This document shows, in pieces, positions 48,097-59,816 of a DNA stretch of 64,000 nucleotides (position 1 is its first letter; the number at the start of each line of letters is the position of its first letter). The position numbers and the translations under genes are program-made. This DNA comes from Pseudoalteromonas marina (lineage in GTDB: Bacteria; Pseudomonadota; Gammaproteobacteria; Enterobacterales; Alteromonadaceae): the NCBI RefSeq assembly GCF_000238335.3, contig NZ_AHCB03000006.1:431384-495383 (forward strand). Reading direction: 5' to 3'. The notes under the pieces were generated by a model that saw nothing but the letters and a program-made list of their open reading frames with translations, searched no databases and was not told where the DNA came from.

Positions 48097-48278
48097 GAAA
48101 AATTCCTCTAGGAACTGAAATGGCAGGAAAAAATTAAATCTATTATTCCACAGTTTTATTTAGTTGTGTGTATTTTATAGGAATATAGCTGAACTGGAAC
48201 ATAATTTAGTGCTTCACATGTTCAGAAATTATCACTTTCGCGTTAAACTAAGGGCACTTACCTCAATAAAAGTTCAGT

Positions 48279-49562
48279 ATGGCACGCATTTTCTACTCAT
48301 TCGCTTTAATTTTAATTAGCCCGCTGATTGTATTTTACTTATATGTATTAAGAGGTAAAAAAAACAAAGGCTACCGCGCACACTTTAAAGAACGTTTTGG
48401 CTTTGTGAGCAAAAGCTTATTTACAAGTAAAGGCAAACCTTTAGTTGTACACTGCGCCTCTGTAGGTGAAGTACTTGCAGCTGCACCACTTATTAAAGCG
48501 CTGCAAAAACAACACCCACAGCTTAATATACTTATTACCTGTAATACCCCTGCTGGTCGCGAGCAAATAATTAATCAATTTAAAAATACCGTGGCGTGTA
48601 GTTATTTACCTATGGACTTCCCGTTTTCGACCGCCCGGTTTTTAAAACGTTTAAACCCACAAGCACTATGCATATTGGAAACCGAGCTTTGGCCAAACTT
48701 AATGGCAATAAGCCATAAAAAGAATATTCCGGTACTGGTACTTAATGCTCGCTTGAGCGAAAAATCGCAACAAGGGTATCAAAAGGTTGCTAAGTTAACG
48801 CAGATAATTATGCGTTCAATCACGGTACTTGCAAGTCACAATAAAAAAGATGCCGAGCGATTTATTGAGCTAGGTTTAACCTCCTCAAAAAGCCATGTTA
48901 CAGGCTCAATTAAGTTTGATATAAGCCCAAGCAATGAGCAGCTAGCTTCAGTTGCAAACCTTAAAGCACAATATAAAACTCAAGAGCGGTTTGTATGGGT
49001 GGCAGGCTCTACTCACCCACTTGAACACGAAATGATATTAAATGCCCACCAGCAACTATTAAAAAAGTACCCAAATGCACTTTTAATCATTGCCCCGCGA
49101 CACCCTGAGCAGTTTGATAAAGTAGCCGATACGTTAGCTCAAAGCCCACTTAGCTTTAGTCGTCGCAGCAACAATAACTATCAAAACGAGCAAGTACTAT
49201 TAGCTGATACACTTGGCGAGCTGCAATGTTTATATGGGGCTGGTAATGTAAGTTATGTAGGCGGCAGTTTAATTCGCCGCGGCGGGCATAACCCACTTGA
49301 AGCGGCTGCTTTTTCGGTCGGTGTTATAACTGGCCCACATACGTATAATTTCGATCATATCTACCCTGAGCTTATAAAATTAAAAGGCGCTGTGGCTGTT
49401 GAAAACACCGATGAACTTGCTACACAATTAATTAACTTAAGCCAAAACACTAAAGCTTGCCAAACTATAGGGAATAAAGCGCAGCAGTGCGTATTAAAAA
49501 ACCAAGGCGCCATTAAAAAAACATTAACCATAATTAATCAGTATTTAGAGCCACAAGCATGA
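48279..49562 (+). CDS. waaA: 3-deoxy-D-manno-octulosonic acid transferase
   Basis: Transfers Kdo from CMP-Kdo to lipid A precursor (GT30). The 427-residue protein has an N-terminal membrane anchor (about 4-24). HCASVGEVLAAAPLIKAL near residue 60 carries the conserved Glu, and GSTHPLEHEMILNAH near residue 243 plus GGHNPLEAAAFSVGV near residue 335 belong to the donor domain. kdkA in the same window suggests one phosphorylated Kdo, but monofunctionality is inference. It overlaps the DUF1415 gene by 4 bp. Confidence 0.96.
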   Translation: MARIFYSFALILISPLIVFYLYVLRGKKNKGYRAHFKERFGFVSKSLFTSKGKPLVVHCASVGEVLAAAPLIKALQKQHPQLNILITCNTPAGREQIINQFKNTVACSYLPMDFPFSTARFLKRLNPQALCILETELWPNLMAISHKKNIPVLVLNARLSEKSQQGYQKVAKLTQIIMRSITVLASHNKKDAERFIELGLTSSKSHVTGSIKFDISPSNEQLASVANLKAQYKTQERFVWVAGSTHPLEHEMILNAHQQLLKKYPNALLIIAPRHPEQFDKVADTLAQSPLSFSRRSNNNYQNEQVLLADTLGELQCLYGAGNVSYVGGSLIRRGGHNPLEAAAFSVGVITGPHTYNFDHIYPELIKLKGAVAVENTDELATQLINLSQNTKACQTIGNKAQQCVLKNQGAIKKTLTIINQYLEPQA

Positions 49563-50107
49563 CCAATTTAGCTATTACTCAAACCCGTGAGTGGGTATCG
49601 TCTGTTATTGTAAAATATAACTTTTGCCCATTTGCCCGCAAAGAAGTTGAGAACAACTGCATTCATTATGTACTTAGCCCAGCAGTAAAAATTGATGACG
49701 CTGTAATGGACATGCTAGAGCAGTGTGTGCAGCTTGATCAAAATCCAGAGCGCGAAACCACATTAATACTGTTTGATAACGGCTTTAGCGATTTTGAAGA
49801 TTTTTTAGATTTAGTTGATTTAGCCAATGCGCTACTGGTTGCACAAGGCTTTGAAGGTAAATATCAAATTGCTAATTTTCATCCCGATTACGTGTTTGCC
49901 GACAGCGACGAAGATGATGCCGCAAATTACACAAACCGAGCTCCCTACCCTACATTGCATTTAATTCGCGAATTAAGTATGAGCGAAGCGCTTGATAACT
50001 ATAACGAGCCTGAATCTATACCTGAGCACAATATAAAACTTGCAAGGCGCAAAGGATTCGACTTTTGGCAGCAACTTTTAGAAGGCATAAAAAAACCGAG
50101 CGCATAA
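49559..50107 (+). CDS. DUF1415 family protein
   Basis: A 182-residue soluble protein of the DUF1415 family. YNFCPFARKEV near residue 21 is its conserved Cys-containing motif, followed by an acidic region and FHPDYVFAD near residue 105 and NRAPYPTLHLIRE near residue 122. The function is unknown. It overlaps waaA by 4 bp and shares a terminator with the convergent ydbL gene. Confidence 0.85.
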   Translation: MTNLAITQTREWVSSVIVKYNFCPFARKEVENNCIHYVLSPAVKIDDAVMDMLEQCVQLDQNPERETTLILFDNGFSDFEDFLDLVDLANALLVAQGFEGKYQIANFHPDYVFADSDEDDAANYTNRAPYPTLHLIRELSMSEALDNYNEPESIPEHNIKLARRKGFDFWQQLLEGIKKPSA

Positions 50108-50120
50108 CGGCTCGGCTTTT
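50091..50120. terminator. Bidirectional terminator between DUF1415 gene and ydbL
   Basis: CCGAGC and GCTCGG form a stem over the DUF1415 stop, flanked by A and T runs on both sides. The neighbouring genes converge. Confidence 0.8.
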
Positions 50121-50137
50121 AAGTATCAAATTCAATG

Positions 50138-50470
50138 TTACTTTTTAACCCAGCTGCCATTTACTTCAACATAATGACCACTTTGGGTTTTTTCGATTGT
50201 TTTAGCCGCTGCGAGTGCTTCTACTTGGGCGAGCGATAAATTGTTCTTTTTAGCTAGTTTTAAATACTGAGCTTTACGCTTTGCGTTAATTTCTTCAACA
50301 ACGGCTTTAGCTTCGCTATTTTGTACTACTAAGCCTAAATAACCCGAACTGTTCTCACCCACTAATCCTTGGCTTTTAGCATCATCTAAACTAATCGCCC
50401 ACGCCGAAAACGACATACACACTGCACCAATTAAAGTGGCAATACTTAATTTATTTTTTATAGTCATCAT
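50138..50470 (-). CDS. ydbL: YdbL family periplasmic protein (DUF1318)
   Basis: A 110-residue protein with a signal peptide (about 1-25, ending in WAIS). The mature part is the DUF1318 region with KSQGLVGENSSGYLGLV and a helical, charged stretch. In E. coli YdbL works with YdbH and YnbE in an outer-envelope lipid-bridging system. It follows ynbE after 7 bp and converges on the DUF1415 gene. Confidence 0.92.
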   Translation of the reverse strand: MMTIKNKLSIATLIGAVCMSFSAWAISLDDAKSQGLVGENSSGYLGLVVQNSEAKAVVEEINAKRKAQYLKLAKKNNLSLAQVEALAAAKTIEKTQSGHYVEVNGSWVKK

Positions 50471-50477
50471 TTAGCTC

Positions 50478-50678
50478 CTAAAATAATTCGCTGTCGTCGC
50501 TGAACAGGGTATCGAGTTCTTTATCTACCTTTACACGAATTTCGTGATCAACCTTTACATTGAGGTTGATAGTTATTGGCTCTTTAGCTGCTACTTCTAC
50601 TCTGTGTGTACATGCGCTCAATGCGCTGATAGCAGCAAGGGCTATGATTGCCTTAATGCTTAACGAATTTTTCATCAT
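50478..50678 (-). CDS. ynbE: YnbE family outer-membrane lipoprotein
   Basis: A 66-residue lipoprotein. The signal peptide (about 1-20) ends with a lipobox (LSAC) and Cys at about residue 22. A short beta-strand-like region (INLNVKVDHEIRVKVD) follows and matches YnbE, reported to stack on the end of YdbH. It shares a base with ydbH (TAATG). Confidence 0.92.
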   Translation of the reverse strand: MMKNSLSIKAIIALAAISALSACTHRVEVAAKEPITINLNVKVDHEIRVKVDKELDTLFSDDSELF

Positions 50679-53134
50679 TAGTTTCCTTTTTGAGAATATT
50701 GCTGCTCAACTTTTTGTGTTATTTCGTCACTTAATCTTAGCGCTCTTAGTAGCGTAAACACGTTTTCTTCGTGATTATAATTAAAATTAACTTGCTGCTG
50801 TTGTGGCTCATTAAAGCCTTGTAAATTAACACCTAAATATAACCAACCATCACTGTTAAGTGCTACTGTACTATTAAGTTTTTGTATATCAAGGTTTTTA
50901 AGTAAGCTCAGTACAGGCTGTAATTCTTGCTGCTGTTGCATAACAGAGTCAAACGCTGTGTTATTGCTAATAATTAGCTTACCTTCACCTTGGTTTAATA
51001 AGTTGCCGTTTGTAACCTCTACGCCACTGTCACTAAAATGAAGTGGCAGCCACCCTTTTAATCGGCCCGTTAAGGTAATTCCCGACTTATCATCAAGGGT
51101 AATGAGTTTACTCGCATCAATATCCTTAAAAGTAACATTGGCTGTTTGCTGCGATTTTAAAAGCGTGTATTTATCTAATTCAAAAACTCCATCAAACACA
51201 TTACCGCTTATATCAAATGCTTGCGCGCTATTGTTAACCACTTTTATTTTACCGTTGATATTATTAACTACTGCGCCCGCTCTTAATTCATTGAGGTTAA
51301 AGGTAGTTGGCTCAACATTAAGCTGCCCTGAATCATATTGCCCACTAAGTTGCGCCCTAAACTGATTAACTAAGTAATCGTTATAAAGCGCGCTGGTATC
51401 ATCAATAGTTAAATTAAAATTGGCTTTTTGTAAATTCACATCACCACTAATACGCCCACCAAACTCGCCCTGAGTGAGTTGAGCTAACGGTTCAAATTGG
51501 CTAACGAGTGAATTTAACGAAAGCACACTTTGCTGCGGTATAATCACTTCAAACGGATGCGCTACCTTTGAAACATGGTGATTGGCCACCAGCTCAACAC
51601 CATTTACAAACACGTGATGAGACGCTTTAAGCGCGCGACTTTGTAGCCCGGTTGACGTTACGTTTATTGTATTTAAATCGACATTTGGGCTTGTCAGTGT
51701 ATTTATTTGGGTGTTTGCATTTAAGTGAGCAAATAACTCTCCCACACCTAAGTTTGCCCTTGCACTGAGGGTGTTATTAATACCGGTGAGTTTATACTCT
51801 TCGTATTGAGCGCCTTTAAACTCACTTTTTAAAACCACGCTTGCATCGAGCTTTTCACTCATACTTGCCACAAGTTTACCTGTGTAAGTGTTAATAGTAG
51901 TGCCATAAGCAACGGCTTTATCAAAGCTAAATGTAGTACTTACTTTACCTACGGGTTTAGAGTCAACAAGTTGAGTAAGTGTAAAGTCGCCATGGGCTTT
52001 AATATTATTAGCCTCAGCCGGTAAAAATTCAGGCAAAGCGGTAAGCGTAATATCGTAATTACCGCTTAATTGAGCGTTTTTAAGCTGCGCACTTAGCGTT
52101 ATAGCGTCTATTTCATCCGTATGTAGCTGTACCTTTAGCTGTATGCGTGCGCTTTGTAACGGTGCAGCAGTATTTATAAACGTATCTGTAACCGTTATAT
52201 CTATATTTTGCTTGGCTTGCACTGCACTTTTGAGCGTTATTAACGGTAAGGTTAGGTTGTTATGTGCAAAATTAATTGGTTTAGCTAAAGCCCATTGCCA
52301 ATTAAGTGGAAGCTGCTTTATGGCAAATGACTTGTAGCTACTTTCAGGAATAAGAGATTGGCAGTTATTACTAATCGTTACATTGTTTTTAAGCTGGCTT
52401 GGGTCTATATCAAGCTTTTGGCTATTTAAGTTATATGTAGCGCTTAGTACACCTTTGGAGCTGTTTGTTATATCACAGCTTTGTATTTTATAGTCATACT
52501 GGGTTTGTAAATCACCAGTAAGGCTTGCCTCTACCCCGTTAAAGCTAAATGCCTGCGCTGCATTAAAGCTAAGTCCACTTAATAACTCATTATCTGTTTT
52601 AAGTAATTGCTTTAATGATCCATCATTTATTTTAAGCTGCCCTTGTACCTTGTTATTGTAAAGCGTTGCGCTTGCGTTTAAATGACCACTTACTACAAAC
52701 TGGTTAAGCGTGGGCTCGGTGATATTTAGCATTAGCGGGCGCTTTAAAAACGCACTGTTTATAGTTAAATGCTCAACCGCAATTGTAGGCCTTGTTTTAG
52801 GAAGTGCTAAATCTAAAATTGTTGCAGGGCTGCTTACTTTATTACTTTGAGGAAGTGGATTTACATTAAGCGCTGCATGTTTAATTTCAACATGGCGAGT
52901 ATTTGCGGTAACGCCTTCAACAACAAGCTCTTGATTTTTGTAACTTAAACAGGCTTTTTGTATATACACATTTAACTTGCTCGTAAGCGAAAAATCTAAG
53001 CAGCTTAAGGTAACACCTGCTTTTTCAAGCTGAGGCGCTACAGCCCATTGTAATAGAGGCAAACGAAATACATAGCCAAGCAACACTATACTTAGCAATA
53101 CAGCACCCATAATTAAACCAACGCGCTTTAACAT
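50678..53134 (-). CDS. ydbH: YdbH family AsmA-like intermembrane lipid transport protein
   Basis: An 818-residue protein with an N-terminal inner-membrane anchor (about 5-23) and a long beta-rich repeat body, consistent with the AsmA-like YdbH of E. coli. Together with YhdP and TamB, YdbH is thought to move phospholipids between membranes. It leads ydbH-ynbE-ydbL, an order shared with E. coli. The individual repeats cannot be delimited reliably here. Confidence 0.9.
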   Translation of the reverse strand: MLKRVGLIMGAVLLSIVLLGYVFRLPLLQWAVAPQLEKAGVTLSCLDFSLTSKLNVYIQKACLSYKNQELVVEGVTANTRHVEIKHAALNVNPLPQSNKVSSPATILDLALPKTRPTIAVEHLTINSAFLKRPLMLNITEPTLNQFVVSGHLNASATLYNNKVQGQLKINDGSLKQLLKTDNELLSGLSFNAAQAFSFNGVEASLTGDLQTQYDYKIQSCDITNSSKGVLSATYNLNSQKLDIDPSQLKNNVTISNNCQSLIPESSYKSFAIKQLPLNWQWALAKPINFAHNNLTLPLITLKSAVQAKQNIDITVTDTFINTAAPLQSARIQLKVQLHTDEIDAITLSAQLKNAQLSGNYDITLTALPEFLPAEANNIKAHGDFTLTQLVDSKPVGKVSTTFSFDKAVAYGTTINTYTGKLVASMSEKLDASVVLKSEFKGAQYEEYKLTGINNTLSARANLGVGELFAHLNANTQINTLTSPNVDLNTINVTSTGLQSRALKASHHVFVNGVELVANHHVSKVAHPFEVIIPQQSVLSLNSLVSQFEPLAQLTQGEFGGRISGDVNLQKANFNLTIDDTSALYNDYLVNQFRAQLSGQYDSGQLNVEPTTFNLNELRAGAVVNNINGKIKVVNNSAQAFDISGNVFDGVFELDKYTLLKSQQTANVTFKDIDASKLITLDDKSGITLTGRLKGWLPLHFSDSGVEVTNGNLLNQGEGKLIISNNTAFDSVMQQQQELQPVLSLLKNLDIQKLNSTVALNSDGWLYLGVNLQGFNEPQQQQVNFNYNHEENVFTLLRALRLSDEITQKVEQQYSQKGN

Positions 53135-53196
53135 ACTATCCTTATAAGCTTTTATTCATATCTTACAAACTATCGTAATTTTAAATCTACGCAATC

Positions 53197-53226
53197 AAAA
53201 AAGGCTGCACAGTGCAGCCTTTTTTA
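53197..53226 (-). terminator. Terminator of purL
   Basis: GGCTGCA-CAG-TGCAGCC is a tight stem flanked by A6 and T6. It lies just past the purL stop on the minus strand and before ydbH. Confidence 0.9.
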
Positions 53227-53267
53227 TTTTACAGCTAGATTATGAATCTAACTTGTATATGTTGTTT

Positions 53268-56200
53268 TTAACCTACATTTTTACGTGCATTACGGAACAT
53301 GCGCATCCATGGGCTATCTTCTTGCCACTCATCAGGGTGCCACGAGTTAGCAACAGCGCGGAATACACGCTCTGGGTGCGGCATCATTACTGTTGCACGG
53401 CCATCAGTAGAAGTAATACCGGTAATACCTTCTGGTGAACCATTCGGGTTAGCCGGGTATTGTGTTGTCGGGTTACCGTAGTTATCTACAAATTTAACTG
53501 CAACAGTGCCGCTTTCAAGCGCAGCTTTAGTGGCGGCATCGTTTGCAAATTCTGCATGGCCTTCACCATGAGATACAGCAATTGGCATACGCGACCCCGC
53601 CATTCCATTAAAGAACACAGACGGATTCTCTTGTATTTCTACTAAGCTAAAGCGTGCTTCAAAACGCTCTGACTTATTTGTTACAAAACGAGGCCAATGC
53701 TCAGTACCCGGAATTAACTCTTTAAGCGTTGATAACATTTGGCAACCATTACACACCCCTAAACTAAAGGTGTCTTCACGGTGGAAGAAATTTTGGAACT
53801 GATCGCGTGCCATATCATTAAACAATATAGACTTAGCCCAACCTTCACCGGCGCCTAATACGTCACCATAAGAGAAACCACCACATGCCACTAAGCCTTT
53901 AAACTGCTCAAGGGTTAAACGCCCTTCGAGGATATCGCTCATGTGCACATCAACAGCGGCAAAACCAGCGCGGTTAAACGCAGCAGCCATTTCTAGGTGC
54001 GAGTTAACGCCTTGCTCACGCAAAATAGCCATTTGTGGTTTAGCACCCGTTGCAATGAATGGTGCAGCTATATCTTCGTTTAAGTCAAAGTTAAGTTTTA
54101 CGTTTAAGCCTGGATCTTTTGCATCAAACTTGGCATCAAACTCCTGCTTAGCACAATCAGGGTTATCACGACGTGCTTGCATTTGGTACGTTGTTTCGGC
54201 CCAAATAGTACGTAACTCAGTACGAGTATGATTAAGTACCGTTTGCTCGCCGCGGTTAAATACAATGCTATCGTCGCTATTAAGCGAGCCAATCACGTGG
54301 CTAATTGCAGCTACACCATGTTGTTCAAATACAGCATTTACGTCATCTAAATCGCTGTTAGCAACTTGAATTACCGCGCCAAGCTCTTCGTTATAAAGTG
54401 CTTCTAAGTCTGTCCCGGTTAAACCAGCTAAATCAACAGTCACACCGGTGTGCCCAGCAAACGCCATTTCAGTTACAGTAGTAAATAAACCACCGTCTGA
54501 GCGGTCATGATAAGCAAGTAACTTGCTATCAGCGACAAGTGCTTGCATGGCATTGTAAAAGCCTTTAAGTAGCTCAGGGCTGTCTACATCTGGTGTAACA
54601 TCACCAAGCTGTTTATAAACCTGTGCAAGGCTTGATGCACCCATGCGGTTTTTGCCAGCACCTAAATCAACTAAAACAAGCGAAGTGTCGCCTTTATCAG
54701 TGCGTAACTGTGGCGTTACTGTTTTACGTACATCGTCAACACGGCCAAAGGATGTAATAATAAGCGATAACGGCGACGTTACTGATTGCTCAGCACTATC
54801 GTCTTCGTTTTTCCATGTCGTTTTCATCGACATAGAATCTTTACCTACAGGTATAGTTAAACCAAGTGCTGGACAAAGCTCTTCGCCTACCGCTTTTACG
54901 GCTTCGTAAAGGCCTGCGTCTTCACCTGGGTGACCCGCTGCAGCCATCCAGTTAGCAGATAGCTTAATGTTCTCAAGGCTGCCAATGTTTGCACAAGCAA
55001 TATTAGTGAGTGACTCAGCCACAGCCAAACGCGCCGAAGCTCCATAATTTAATAGTGCCGCCGGCGTGCGCTCACCCAGAGACATAGCTTCACCGTGGTA
55101 AGTGTCGTACGTTGCCGCAGTAACCGCACAGTTAGCAACAGGTACTTGCCAAGGGCCAACCATTTGATCACGTGCTACTAAACCGGTAACCGAGCGGTCA
55201 CCAATAGTAATTAAGAATGTTTTTTCTGCAATTGTAGGTAAGCGTAACAAACGCTGTGCGGCATCAGCTACGTTAATATCGTTTGCATCAATGGCAGTGC
55301 CCATTACTTGCTGAGATGTTACATTGCGATGCATTTTAGGCGCTTTACCTAATAAAACATCAAGCGGTAAATCAACAGGGCTGTTATCAAAGTGGCTGTC
55401 TGCTACGGTTAAATGGCGCTCTTCTGTGGCTTCACCAATTACTGCGTACTGTGCGCGTTCGCGCTTACAAATGGATTCAAAACGATCAAAGTCTTCAACC
55501 GCTACAGCCAGCACATAACGCTCTTGCGATTCGTTACACCAAATTTCATGTGGTGCCATGCCAGGCTCATCGTTAGGGATATCACGTAGTTGGAATTTAC
55601 CACCACGGCCACCATCGTTTACCAGTTCAGGAAACGCATTTGATAAACCACCGGCGCCTACATCATGTATAAACGCAATTGGGTTTTCGTCGCCTAACTG
55701 CCAGCATTTGTCGATGACTTCTTGGCAACGACGTTCCATTTCAGGGTTTTCACGCTGTACAGAAGCAAAGTCTAAGTCTTCGTTTGATTGGCCCGACGCC
55801 ATACTTGATGCAGCACCACCGCCTAAACCAATGTTCATAGCAGGGCCGCCTAGCGCAATTAGTTTTGCGCCTACTGGAATCTCGCCTTTTTGAACATGAT
55901 CAGCACGAATATTACCTAAACCACCGGCAAGCATAATTGGTTTGTGGTAACCACGTACCTCTTCACCATTGTGGCTTGTTACTTTTTCTTCGTACGTGCG
56001 GAAGTAACCTAATAAGTTAGGACGTCCAAACTCGTTATTAAATGCAGCACCGCCCAGTGGGCCATCCATCATAATATCAAGCGCATTGACTATACGACCT
56101 GGCTTACCAAAGTCGCTTTCCCACGGTTGCTCGTAACCCGGAATACGTAAGTTAGAAACCGTAAAGCCAACTAAACCTGCTTTTGGCTTAGAACCACGCC

Positions 56201-57170
56201 CTGTTGCACCTTCGTCACGAATTTCACCACCTGAACCGGTAGCCGCACCCGAAAACGGTGCAATAGCCGTTGGATGGTTATGGGTTTCTACCTTCATTAA
56301 AATTTCTATGTCTTCTTGATGATACGCATATTCACCTTGCGCATTCGGGAAGAAGCGACCCGCTTTTGAGCCCTTCATTACTGCCGCGTTATCTTTATAC
56401 GCCGACAATACATTTTCAGGATTGTGCTCAAATGTATTTTTGATCATTTTAAACAGCGATTTTGGCTGTTCAATGCCATCAATTGTCCAATCAGCATTAA
56501 ATATTTTATGACGACAATGCTCTGAGTTAGCTTGGGCAAACATAAACAATTCGATGTCGTTAGGATTACGTCCTAACTTTATAAAGTTTTCTACTAGGTA
56601 GTCAATTTCGTCATCGGCAAGGGCAAAACCTTGCTCAATATTTGCGGCAGCTAATGCTTCGCGTCCGCCACCTAAAATATCAACTGATGACATTTCACGA
56701 GGAGAATCATTACGGAACAACTGTGCTGCAGCTTCAAGCTCAGTGTGTGTAGCTTCAGTCATACGGTCGTGTAATAACGCCGTTGCTTGTGCAAGTTGCT
56801 CTGCACTTAGTTCACCTTCTATATAATAAGCAATACCACGCTCTACACGGTGAACCTGTTTAAGGCCACAGTTATGCGCTATATCGGTTGCTTTAGATGC
56901 CCAAGGAGAAATGGTACCAGGGCGAGGTGTAACTAAAATAAGTGTGCCAGCTGGGGTATGCTCGGCAATAGTAGGACCGTAAGTTAATAGCTTTTCAAGC
57001 TTGGTTTGCTCATCAACACTCAAAGGCGATGTTAAATCGGCAAAATGAGCATACTCGGCATATACGTTGGTGACTGGAAGTTGCGATTGTTTGCAACGCG
57101 CTAAAATTTTATTAACTCTGAACTCTGACAGTGCTGGTGCACCACGAAGGATCAACATAGATAATTTCAT
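53268..57170 (-). CDS. purL: Phosphoribosylformylglycinamidine synthase
   Basis: Makes FGAM from FGAR, ATP and glutamine in purine synthesis. The 1300-residue long form has an N-terminal domain ([14 protein letters not shown]), a central synthetase with [20 protein letters not shown] near residue 290, and a C-terminal glutamine amidotransferase with the Cys in [10 protein letters not shown] near residue 1140 and a His-Glu pair in PHPER near the end. The start may be M1 or M5; neither has a strong Shine-Dalgarno. It is monocistronic. Confidence 0.98.
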   Translation of the reverse strand: MKLSMLILRGAPALSEFRVNKILARCKQSQLPVTNVYAEYAHFADLTSPLSVDEQTKLEKLLTYGPTIAEHTPAGTLILVTPRPGTISPWASKATDIAHNCGLKQVHRVERGIAYYIEGELSAEQLAQATALLHDRMTEATHTELEAAAQLFRNDSPREMSSVDILGGGREALAAANIEQGFALADDEIDYLVENFIKLGRNPNDIELFMFAQANSEHCRHKIFNADWTIDGIEQPKSLFKMIKNTFEHNPENVLSAYKDNAAVMKGSKAGRFFPNAQGEYAYHQEDIEILMKVETHNHPTAIAPFSGAATGSGGEIRDEGATGRGSKPKAGLVGFTVSNLRIPGYEQPWESDFGKPGRIVNALDIMMDGPLGGAAFNNEFGRPNLLGYFRTYEEKVTSHNGEEVRGYHKPIMLAGGLGNIRADHVQKGEIPVGAKLIALGGPAMNIGLGGGAASSMASGQSNEDLDFASVQRENPEMERRCQEVIDKCWQLGDENPIAFIHDVGAGGLSNAFPELVNDGGRGGKFQLRDIPNDEPGMAPHEIWCNESQERYVLAVAVEDFDRFESICKRERAQYAVIGEATEERHLTVADSHFDNSPVDLPLDVLLGKAPKMHRNVTSQQVMGTAIDANDINVADAAQRLLRLPTIAEKTFLITIGDRSVTGLVARDQMVGPWQVPVANCAVTAATYDTYHGEAMSLGERTPAALLNYGASARLAVAESLTNIACANIGSLENIKLSANWMAAAGHPGEDAGLYEAVKAVGEELCPALGLTIPVGKDSMSMKTTWKNEDDSAEQSVTSPLSLIITSFGRVDDVRKTVTPQLRTDKGDTSLVLVDLGAGKNRMGASSLAQVYKQLGDVTPDVDSPELLKGFYNAMQALVADSKLLAYHDRSDGGLFTTVTEMAFAGHTGVTVDLAGLTGTDLEALYNEELGAVIQVANSDLDDVNAVFEQHGVAAISHVIGSLNSDDSIVFNRGEQTVLNHTRTELRTIWAETTYQMQARRDNPDCAKQEFDAKFDAKDPGLNVKLNFDLNEDIAAPFIATGAKPQMAILREQGVNSHLEMAAAFNRAGFAAVDVHMSDILEGRLTLEQFKGLVACGGFSYGDVLGAGEGWAKSILFNDMARDQFQNFFHREDTFSLGVCNGCQMLSTLKELIPGTEHWPRFVTNKSERFEARFSLVEIQENPSVFFNGMAGSRMPIAVSHGEGHAEFANDAATKAALESGTVAVKFVDNYGNPTTQYPANPNGSPEGITGITSTDGRATVMMPHPERVFRAVANSWHPDEWQEDSPWMRMFRNARKNVG

Positions 57171-57369
57171 CCGGGGTTAGGGATTGAACGATATTTTAGG
57201 CACGCATTATAGTCCAATTAGCCATCATATTTAACTCAAAATTTAGCTTTTCATAAAATTAACTTTTTAGCTTTATTTATAATCCGTTTTAGCTAATAAA
57301 ATAAAAGGGAAAGTGACGAAATGGCTAAGTTTTGTTATAACGGGTGTTAGCGTGTTAAAGGGGCACTCA

Positions 57370-58785
57370 ATGTTCAAAGAAAAGCTAATAATAATCATCA
57401 CTTTAGTTATGCTGTTATGTGCATGTAATATGCAAGAACAGCCAACTCAACTTGCCCACATCAAAGAGCAAAACAAAATACGTGTTGGCACGTTAGCAAG
57501 TGCGAGCAATTATTATCAAGCAGTTCAGGGTGAGCAAGGCTTTGAATATGAGCTTTCTCAGGCTTTTGCTGATTACTTAGGTGTTGAACTTGAAATAGTC
57601 CCCTTTTTTAATTTATCTGATATGTTTGATCGCCTTGAAAGTGGTGACTTAGACTTAATTGCCTCAGGACTTACTTACAACAAAACGCGTGCGGAGCAAT
57701 ATAGGTATGGCCCAACTTACAGAACAATCAGTCAAAAATTAGTATATAAACAAGGCCGCGTTCGTCCTCGTAAGTTTGACGATCTAGATGGAAATTTTAC
57801 GGTTATAGCAAAAAGTAGCCACTCACTTACCCTGCAAAAAGCTCAAAAAAACAACCCATCACTCAGCTGGATAGAAAGTGAAGAATTTGACGAAGAAGAA
57901 CTTTTACAAGCGGTTATAGATGGTGAAATAGACTACACCCTTGCTGATTCCCACACTCTTTCGTTATTTCGCCGGTATCACCCTAATTTAAGCATTGGCT
58001 TCTCAGTAAGTCATAATGATCCAATTGCGTGGATACTTCGCAAGTCAAAAGATGATTCTTTATATGCGCTGCTCGTGCCATTTTTTGGTGAAGTAAAACA
58101 AAACAACCAACTTTATGTACTCGAAGAAAAATATTTTGGTCATGTACGCCAGTTTAACTACGTAAATACATTAGCTTACATAGAAGCAATAAAAGAAACG
58201 TTACCTACATATCAGCCATGGTTTGAACAATACGCAGGAGATCTTGATTGGCGTTTATTAGCTGCATTAAGTTACCAAGAGTCAATGTGGAACCCTCGCG
58301 CTAAATCACCAACGGGAGTTCGCGGTATTATGATGCTTACACGCATTACAGCTAAACAAGTTGGTGTAACAAATCGTCTCGAGCCTGAACAAAATATTCG
58401 TGGCGGTGCTCAGTATCTAAGCAAATTAATAACCCGTATTCCTGATAGAATTCCTCAACCAGACAGGACGTGGCTTGCTTTGGCTGCTTATAATGTTGGC
58501 TGGGGTCATGTGAACGACGCGCGGATTATCACCCAACAACAAGGGGCAAGCCCAGATAAATGGGCCGATGTAAAAAAACGCTTACCGCTATTAATCAAAA
58601 AGCGATATTACCGTAATACACGTTATGGCTATGCCCGTGGCGATGTGGCAGTAAAATATGTTGATAATATTCGCAGATACTACGACGCGCTGGTATGGCT
58701 TGATGAAAACAATGCGATGACCGAAGAAAATATCACTACAGAGCGTGATGACACCAGCAATATAAAACAAGATGAATCGCCATAG
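57370..58785 (+). CDS. mltF: Membrane-bound lytic murein transglycosylase F
   Basis: Lipoprotein that cleaves peptidoglycan to anhydro-muropeptides. I use ATG 57370 (471 residues), preceded by AGGGG; an upstream GTG at 57313 lacks this. The lipobox is LCAC near residue 19. Residues about 30-265 are a solute-binding-protein-like regulatory domain. Residues about 290-420 are the transglycosylase domain with the catalytic Glu in SYQESMWNP, then SPTGVRGIMMLT and AAYNVGWGHV. It lies divergent from purL. Confidence 0.95.
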   Translation: MFKEKLIIIITLVMLLCACNMQEQPTQLAHIKEQNKIRVGTLASASNYYQAVQGEQGFEYELSQAFADYLGVELEIVPFFNLSDMFDRLESGDLDLIASGLTYNKTRAEQYRYGPTYRTISQKLVYKQGRVRPRKFDDLDGNFTVIAKSSHSLTLQKAQKNNPSLSWIESEEFDEEELLQAVIDGEIDYTLADSHTLSLFRRYHPNLSIGFSVSHNDPIAWILRKSKDDSLYALLVPFFGEVKQNNQLYVLEEKYFGHVRQFNYVNTLAYIEAIKETLPTYQPWFEQYAGDLDWRLLAALSYQESMWNPRAKSPTGVRGIMMLTRITAKQVGVTNRLEPEQNIRGGAQYLSKLITRIPDRIPQPDRTWLALAAYNVGWGHVNDARIITQQQGASPDKWADVKKRLPLLIKKRYYRNTRYGYARGDVAVKYVDNIRRYYDALVWLDENNAMTEENITTERDDTSNIKQDESP

Positions 58786-58964
58786 CGGATTATGGATTAA
58801 TGCGATATTTATTAATTATGAAAGTTTACGGCTTCAAAGTAGTGGGTAACTAAAATATCTGTTTACTTGTCATTAAATGATCACTAATGTGTGGTAATTG
58901 TATATTTCAATTTTTTCGAAGATATATCTTGTGCCTTTCTCACTCTCACGCATTAGGAGAACAC

Positions 58965-59132
58965 ATGCTAAAACGTAGACGCACACAAAAATTAAAAAGA
59001 AACGTTATTTATTCAACGGCAACACGTCGTCGTATCATGTTACGTGGTTTACACAAAAAAATTATATGGCGTCGCCGCATGTTTGCTATGCAACAAATGG
59101 AAGCACAAGACACTATACCAGCGGGCAATTAA
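58965..59132 (+). CDS. Small, highly basic hypothetical protein
   Basis: A 55-residue protein from ATG 58965 with AGGAG 7 bp upstream, so it is very likely translated. Sixteen of 55 residues are Lys or Arg, grouped as KRRR, RRR, KK and RRR, with a hydrophobic stretch and an acidic C-terminal tail. This suggests binding to nucleic acid or ribosomes, which is inference. A longer frame from 58887 lacks a good ribosome-binding site. I do not recognise a family. Confidence 0.7.
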   Translation: MLKRRRTQKLKRNVIYSTATRRRIMLRGLHKKIIWRRRMFAMQQMEAQDTIPAGN

Positions 59133-59140
59133 TAATATTT

Positions 59141-59647
<507 letters not shown>

Positions 59648-59816
59648 TTAAATTACGTTTTATGCTTTAATTATACCTAGTTAACATCCTAAAGCGCGGC
59701 AATGATTACTTTATTGCAAAAATAAAACACTATTTAGCTGTTAATAATGGCTCACTGACGCTGATTTACGTTATAATCTCTCGCTTTTTTTATTTAGCTC
59801 ACAACACGGGTAGCGA

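Noticed and set aside
53268..57170. Several plus-strand frames of 60-111 residues inside purL
   Set aside because: They lie antisense to a complete, strongly conserved gene and have no starts or composition suggesting real proteins.
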